Source: Eunapius fragilis (lineage: Eukaryota; Porifera; Demospongiae; Spongillida; Spongillidae). Taken from it: DNA of 64,000 nucleotides. Shown here in pieces: positions 57,828 through 64,000 of the stretch (its first letter is position 1; each line of letters begins with the position of its first letter). The notes beneath the pieces are model-generated. The model did not search any database. It worked only from the letters and a program-made list of their open reading frames with translations, and was not told where the DNA came from. A program made the translations under genes and the position numbers. The stretch lies in assembly GCA_963681505.1 (NCBI GenBank), contig OY811971.1, positions 21,294,876 to 21,358,875 of the forward strand, in the 5' to 3' direction.

Positions 57828-60319
57828 CTAATTCTTGGTCATGCCATGTTGTCATCCAGCCATGAACAAACTAAACCACTTCTCTATCATGCAGCCTGTG
57901 GACCTTGTCTAAGTTACCAATTAACAACAAACATTTGAACTGAGTCCCAAATGAGCGCGGTGTACTAAAGATTACCCAGCACTACTTGCAATTGACTTGT
58001 AGCAATATTATCAGCTCAAATGGTACCAACAAAGTCTGTTATGAGTACTGCGTTGCTAGTGATGAAATAGCAGCAGAAATAGCATGTGTCTTGTGATAGC
58101 CACATCATTGCCAATTTTGTTCTCTGTGCTAGGATATTTTATCAGAAAACATTTCCTGGTGTGTTTAGCGTTTTTTATGATCGAAGGTGTCAAAATTGCA
58201 CCTTTCATGATTCACCCTAAATTCAGCAATATATACAACAAGGTCCTGGATATGTACATGTACATTCCCTAACTTTGTTCACCATACATGTATGATATTT
58301 TGTTCTGTATATAATGGTTAACACTATGTCTGGGAAATTAGAATACTCTTTGTCAAATCACTTATGGAAAATTAGTCAGAAGGATTCAAATTGCGGTGTG
58401 CCTAGTACATGTAGTTCACTCCCTACACAATGTTTGGGGCTACTGCCAGCCTTGAAAACACTTCTGCTATGTATATGTACATTTGTTAGAGTCGAGAAGG
58501 TGAGACTTTTACCTGAAATGAGACACTTTTCTGACAAGGTTTTTGAGCATTGGCGGAGCTATGGGATGGCTGGAGGGGACTTGTGCCCTTTCAGCTTGTA
58601 TTGTGACATCGGCGCTCTGCCCCGTCCCCTACTGATACCAATGCAATAGATGTTAATGTGTGCACAATGTATTTAGCAGCCTGTGTACCTTGTCTAGTAG
58701 CTTTGTCGAACATGTCACTCATCACTTAAAGTTGAATACATAGCAAAATTATTAACCAAAATTAGCCATTCCATTCAATCAATCAATTAATATTTATTTA
58801 ATTTCAATCTGATATCCATGCATGTATGTTACTAATGTTATCCAAGTTTGGATGTACGTTGTGGTGAAGATGACAAAGGTGATAAATGCAAATAATTTTG
58901 GGCTGATTTTTACTATTATTCATTCACTACAGAGTTCTATTATACATGTTTAGTATAGGTGTGCCTAATCACCTGCATGTACATAACTTAAACGAATCGT
59001 TATTGCGAGCATGATCAATATCAGTTCAATGGACTGGGGCGAAGTATTTGGTTTGCGAGACTACAGGAAAGTCTGAAAATTCAGCGTATTATACACAATT
59101 AGGGACTAAAAAAGTGTGAAAGTTGCTACATGGCTACCCCCTTGCTGTGGGGAGCTATCCTGCCCTTGCCGCTTCCCCTGCCCTTAATTTGGCCTCCCCC
59201 CCCACCCCCGTACAATAAAATCCTGGCTTCGCCAGTGTTTCTGAGTTTAATAGACATGCTCAACTGGATCAGATAGGTAGCGTTTGAACAAATTGTGGTG
59301 GTGATGTATCTGGATGGATGAGAGCACAATTTTCATTTCTAATTCTCAAACAACAAACCTGGGCGATTCTCGCACCAAACAGTGGAGCTGTGTAGCCCAG
59401 TATCTTCTTGTATGTTCATCCTTTATTCAAGCGCGCGAGTATGTTTTGGACCGTAATGTACATGTACGTGTAGATATTGTTGCTAGAATTTAAAAATATC
59501 AGACTGCATGCATAGCATATTAAATGAAAAAGGTAAAATCAAAATGCATGGGATTAGTTAAGGTGAAATAATCATTTCAAATACATGTAATTGGATGAAT
59601 TATACACTAACTGGAAGGAAAATTTGTATATTTATGGAAATATACATTTTTAATGGAGTAAGTATACCTTACCAAATCACACTTTATTCAGGTGTTGACT
59701 GTCTTTTTTTTTTTTTGCAGCTATAGTAGCTATTACATGTTTCTGTACCGTGTTTATATGCTGAGTGACGGATGCGTACACACAATCCACACACTTACAT
59801 GCATTGGCCTCGTTCAACGACTTACATGTACATAGATAGATCAGTATTTTATGTATGGCAGGAACCAACAACAGGATGAAAGAAGGTATGTATTCTCACG
59901 TAGTGTATAATTAGTAGCACATCCAGCATCACATCAATCAACACTTTAACCTTTAATCCCCAGGTCCAGGTTCTACGCATAGGACAAAACTTACAACATT
60001 TATCCTAAATTGAAATGAAATTTTCTGATATCCATTTTTTTACTGTTCCGTTATGTGATGTCATGATTAATTTAGCAATTGTCAATTTATTTATCTCATC
60101 CCCTTTGTCGATATTATGTAAACACGAGGATTTAGTTGTTAAAATGTATTTTGCAAAAATATTTCATTGTCACTGTAAAATATATGATAACCATAACTTT
60201 TTTTCTTTTTATTATGCATTTTCAAATATTTTGCCCTATGTGTACGACTTGGCTCTGGAGATTAAAGGTTAATTATGTAGGTAAAATGTGTCCTTAGCAA
60301 CACTTTGTGACTGAAAACA
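57828..60319. other. Long gene-free stretch
   Basis: No exon or conserved domain is recognised in about 2.5 kb. There is a G-rich transposon end (CTGGCTTCGCCAGTG) at about 59222-59236 and a T-run at 59704. The rest is AT-rich single-copy sequence. Confidence 0.4.
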
Positions 60320-60449
60320 TAAAACCACATCATTTTGAAGGCATACAGGTACATGTAAGTGTCTACCATGTATATAAGGCAGAGAACAAAGCCATGTCTA
60401 GGTGATTTTTGAACGATCTAAACATTTCACACTCGTATGCGCCCGACTC

Positions 60450-60655
60450 ACACTTGAGTTGCGACCAATAATGACTCGCGCGCCTCATCTCAAAGCAAAA
60501 CATCTGGAACAAAAACATTGACTATTTTAATAGCTATAAACTAACATCATCATCTGTAGTTATGTTGAGTGACATATGCAATAGCTCTCGTATCGAGGGC
60601 TAATTGCACTCGAACGCGACTCGCAATACACTCGCGTGCGAGTGGGAACTTGTGG
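60450..60655. repeat. CG-rich inverted motif patch
   Basis: ACTCACACTTGAGTTGCGAC, CGACTCGCAATACACTCGCG and CGTGCGAGTGGG words face each other around 60550. It is a decayed inverted repeat. Confidence 0.4.
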
Positions 60656-60724
60656 ATGTACGGCACTGTAGCTATATACAGGGTGGAATTATTGCCAACT
60701 AGCCTTCTATAGTTTAATTGTGTT

Positions 60725-61245
60725 ATTTTAGGTTAACAGTACCTTGATTTCATTGCTTGATTAGATGTATACATGTGTACAAGGCACACTATCAGTGAGT
60801 GAAGTGGGTGAAAATGTCCAAACATTTTGGGAGGTGTATATGATAATGTCCACTGATGACTATATTTTGATATGACTTTTAACCAGAACCATTTAGACAA
60901 TAACTGGTGCAAGCATTCAGTGGTCGGCTTGAAGCTACAGACATGCTATTTTAGAAGTGTCCAAATCGAGTTTTGATTGTGAAAAAAAAACTCAATTTCT
61001 ACTTGCAACCTTGCAATAACAAAGTGTAATATTTGTTTCTTACACCTGTTCAGGCACGCATACACGAGCGTCCATATCTATCATATCAATAATTATCAGC
61101 AGGAATTTTCATATACATTTCCCAAAATTTTGGCCATTTCACCCACTTTACACACTGATACAGTGTTAAATTTTCATAACATGTGGACATCTCATCATAA
61201 AATACTTAATCAAAATCAAGGCAATGAAACCAAAGTTTTGTTAAA
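60725..61245. mobile_element. Diverged foldback element
   Basis: GTGAGTGAAGTGGGTGAAAATG at 60795 and TCCAAACATTTTGGGAGG face TTCCCAAAATTTTGGCCAT and TTTCACCCACTTTACACAC at 61115-61160. Outer words with CCTTGATTTCATTGC (60740) face GCAATGAAACC (61222). The arms are about 110 bp each with clear decay. Confidence 0.6.
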
Positions 61246-62698
61246 CAATCCATCTTCATTCTGCTCAACCTCAAATTCAGCAATAGTAGTTTCTTAATTT
61301 TAGCTTTTGTTAAGCATTATAGCACAAAATAGGCTCATATAAGAATCACTTAATTTTTATATGATTTCATAATACCATGCATGGTGACATCATACATGAA
61401 GTATTCCTGACATTTAAATCTGTTTGTTCGTATTTTTTACTCAGTACTGTATGATAGATAACTAGCTCGAAGCAGCTAGGGTCGCTGATTGTTTAAATGG
61501 CTGGGTGTTTAGAATTTATATGATATGCACAACAATTTATCCGCTTAGAATTTAAAAGTGCTTTCAGAGCATGATGTCCAGGCCCTAAACCACTGTGGTC
61601 ATTCACATTCACCTGGTTGCTCAATCTAACCCTATTATTTCTCCCGTTGTTGGTTCCCGTCCGGTTATTGATCATCTCGTACCCATACAAAAATTGTCTA
61701 TAATTATCTATGCAAGTCCTCGAACAAGGTAAACAACTGTAAGTGTTTTAAGCTATCTGTCAACACAGAATCCATTGTGGCCTCCTAGTAGTACCAAATG
61801 ACGTTTAAAATCGTATCCATAGCGGCTCTTGATCGCCTAGGAACAAAGTTTCCTTCGCAACATTTCCTTACCGAAAAAGCTAAAGCCGTGTCACTTTGAA
61901 AGCATACAGAGAAGTGTCCACGATAGATATAAAAGGCAGACAACACCAAATATCTAGGCGATAGTTAAGCTATCTATACATATGCTTTTCCAGACAATTG
62001 GTGGTGTTCCAACTAATTTTTAGAAAGTCGGTTCGACAGAAAAGTTTCAAATTCTCACGGAACCAGTGTTAATCATCTAGAAAGCTGCCCTAACATCAAG
62101 GATGCATAAGCAGGTTTCGTTGCTCTTGCTCACATAAATGGAATAATTAACAATTTACATTTTATAATGCTAACAACATATCAGTTTTACTCCTTTTCAC
62201 TACTTAATGGTCATAGCACCTCCAGACTCTTATTGGAAGTTGTATTTTATCTAAACTGTTCACAGAATAATAGAAAAATGTAATTTATGATCACTGTCCA
62301 CCTCTCTCTCTCTCTTTATGTCCCTATTGTACTGGTGACAGCATTTCTGTCAATGCTGCATCACTCTCAACGACAGAAATGCATTTTTATTGCAGAGGTT
62401 AACCATCATTTGACTCGCTTTTTTTAGTCTGCCTTGAGTTAATCCTATGCTCATACCATCTTTGCCCCATATTCTTGAATTTGCTTACGTGGCTTTCCTT
62501 ACAGATCCTAGAACAGTTTCTATCTTGAACGTAAACTTCCTGCTCTTTCCTCAACTTTACATGTATAAGTTAACCGCTGCATTATTTGCGAATGATAGAG
62601 GAAACAAACAACTTTGGTGAGGGAGAACGCTAGGGCTATCCTGACAAGATCCAGCTGTCGTGCTAGCTGAGAAACATAGCCATGGGAACGCTTTTAAT
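61246..62698. other. Gene-free stretch
   Basis: AT-rich sequence with one direct-repeat block described separately. No gene is supported. Confidence 0.35.
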
Positions 62699-62980
62699 AC
62701 AAGTAAATAAACCATTCTCTATGAGAAAGTTGGTGGTATATAGGATTTTAAGGCAATAGTGGTGTAAAAAGCAGGGAAACAAGGGTTGAATGATAAGGAA
62801 AAACGAAATAGTCCTATATTTAGCCCGGCACACATTGTAGGCCAATTCATTGTTCATGCATGTGGTAAGTATAGGACTATTTCGTTTTTCCTTATCATTC
62901 AACCCTTGTTTCCCTGCTTTTTAGACCACTATTGCCTTCAAATCCTATATACCACCAACCTTCTCATTCTATTTACCTGT
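62699..62980. mobile_element. Hairpin MITE copy G
   Basis: ACAAGTAAATAAACCATTCT at the left and its inverse at the right, with a stem containing AACGAAATAGTCCTATA. The loop is unlike those of copies B/D and E, so several subfamilies exist. CATGGGAACGCTT precedes it, a word also present 180 bp after copy A. Confidence 0.88.
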
Positions 62981-64000
62981 TTCATTGCTATAATTGGATT
63001 CTTTCAACAGTCACACTACATCTAAATATATTCCCTTAGCAACAGACATTTTATCACTATTAATCTTATAGATCTATACCCCAACAGTGGAAAGATATTT
63101 AAAATTCAAAAAGGACTATTAAATAAGAGCCTCTGACGTTGCAATATGATACCATAGAGAAACACTGATCACTTAGCTACATCTGAACTTGGTATATATG
63201 TCATTCACATAATAATCATGTATAACCAGAAATAACTCAGCTATGGATGATACTACATATTGTTCAGTACATAAACAATGTTATACTCAGTATTAGTACT
63301 GATACCAGTGAAACTTTTACTCTCTCTGGCTCTCTTGATATGACAGCAGCAGGTGTGTCCACCATCTCTTCCTTCATTACAGTGTTCTGTAAATTAAAGT
63401 TATCTGTGTCAACTCAACTTGTAACAGTATCCATGTAGATATGTTTCATACTCTGGCAGTAGTGTATCAGTGGATTCATCATCATCACATACGTGACCAT
63501 TGAAGTCACCTCACTCCATGCACCAGGGGAATAGTATATAAGGGGAGGAGTAGGGGTAGTAGTAGGTAAGGGAAGGGGAGGAGTAGGGGTAGTATCTGTG
63601 ATTTTGATTGCATCAATAGCACTATTTTTTCCTATGCATGCTCAGTGCCTTGTTAAGCAATGCATTTGCACTAACTTCACAAACAGCTGACCTTTTTTGC
63701 TAACCATGGGTAGATTTTGCAACAGACCACATTTAGCCCATTTAATGTCTATTGTCATGAGTGTCCACCCGGGGGTACAATTGGACACCCGGGTGGACAG
63801 CAAAAAAAGTTTTTGCCGTTCGGTCATGGAAGGGACCTAGTGGCATTTAACGGTACCGGCTTATAGAACAAGTCTTTTTAGGATCGGGCCGAGATAAGTA
63901 AGGCTTAAATCCTTTCGATACCCGTAAAACGAGCCGTGCTAGCGGACCTATCCATTACGCTCCGTGCGGTACGTACATATCGTATACGAGCTACGTAAGG
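62981..64000. other. Gene-free end of window
   Basis: No gene is supported. A perfect-arm hairpin TCCACCCGGG / CCCGGGTGGA lies at about 63763-63798. From about 63830 the base composition is more balanced and rich in short palindromes (GGTACC, GTACGTAC), unlike the AT-rich DNA before it. A GGGGAGGAGTAGGGGTAG short repeat lies at 63541-63596. Confidence 0.35.

Larger units (their letters stand above)
60320..61968 (+). repeat. Diverged direct repeat pair (60325-60410 and 61890-61968)
   Basis: Both carry TTTGAA.GCATACAG, AAGTGTC.AC.AT, ATATAA..GGCAGA.AACA and TCTAGGCGAT-like words in the same order and spacing. The copies are old and about 1.56 kb apart. Confidence 0.6.

Noticed and set aside
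58314-58649. 111-codon plus-strand frame
   Set aside because: Composition and sequence look random; no domain, leader or splice evidence.
63247-63438. Possible exon on either strand
   Set aside because: A plus frame and a minus frame with an acceptor-like TTTACAG are both open, but neither resembles a known domain and no partner exon is visible.

Overview
This 64 kb window is animal nuclear DNA. It has spliced genes with short GT..AG introns, metazoan gene families (ornithine aminotransferase, a proteasome Rpn6 C-terminal exon, an ADAM metalloprotease fragment, an Ig/FN3 single-pass receptor, a multi-TM receptor-like frame) and AATAAA polyadenylation signals. Most of the rest is repeats. Small introns, frequent TACATGTA/CATGCATG-type motifs and the transposon content suggest a non-bilaterian marine invertebrate, most likely a sponge. 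That is inference from style, not proof.

Layout. 0.5-1.8 kb is a 21-bp minisatellite. 3.5 kb carries an orphan last exon of a PSMD11/Rpn6-like gene on the minus strand. 5.78-8.51 kb is the one gene that can be read from start to stop with confidence: mitochondrial ornithine aminotransferase in eight exons. 8.8-16 kb mixes hairpin MITEs, a signal-peptide first exon, a 19-bp minisatellite and inverted and direct duplications that carry copies of the tail of a multi-TM receptor gene. 16.7-20.45 kb is a minus-strand receptor with Ig-like and FN3 domains and one membrane segment; its last intron holds a 29-bp minisatellite. 21-30 kb is repeat-rich: an inverted satellite array, a truncated PiggyBac transposase, a Pro/Tyr-rich terminal exon and several foldback elements. 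30.3-33.6 kb is a decayed Ty3/gypsy element ending beside a truncated ADAM gene (33.63-34.52 kb). 35.5-37.2 kb is an interspersed element whose TTC tract has grown past 1.2 kb and into an assembly gap. 38.4-39.7 kb is a poly-C minisatellite.

The most interesting locus is 40.3-48.9 kb. A minus-strand gene, spliced at its 5' end, joins an OTU-like cysteine protease domain (DGNCLYRS motif), a block of acidic repeats, a DDE/RNase H-like transposase domain, a SAP domain and a Tudor/chromo-like domain. It now carries one in-frame TGA and one frame offset. It appears to share a compact promoter, with a GCGCATGCGC palindrome, with a divergent 254-aa gene of unknown function. I read this as a two-gene mobile element or a recently domesticated one.

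50.1-53.4 kb is a large inverted repeat whose arms each contain a 189-bp block in the same orientation, a sign of a local inversion. 54.2-56.2 kb is a frameshifted PiggyBac transposase with a chromo-like N-terminus and a C-terminal zinc cluster. 56-64 kb has no convincing gene and holds more foldback elements.
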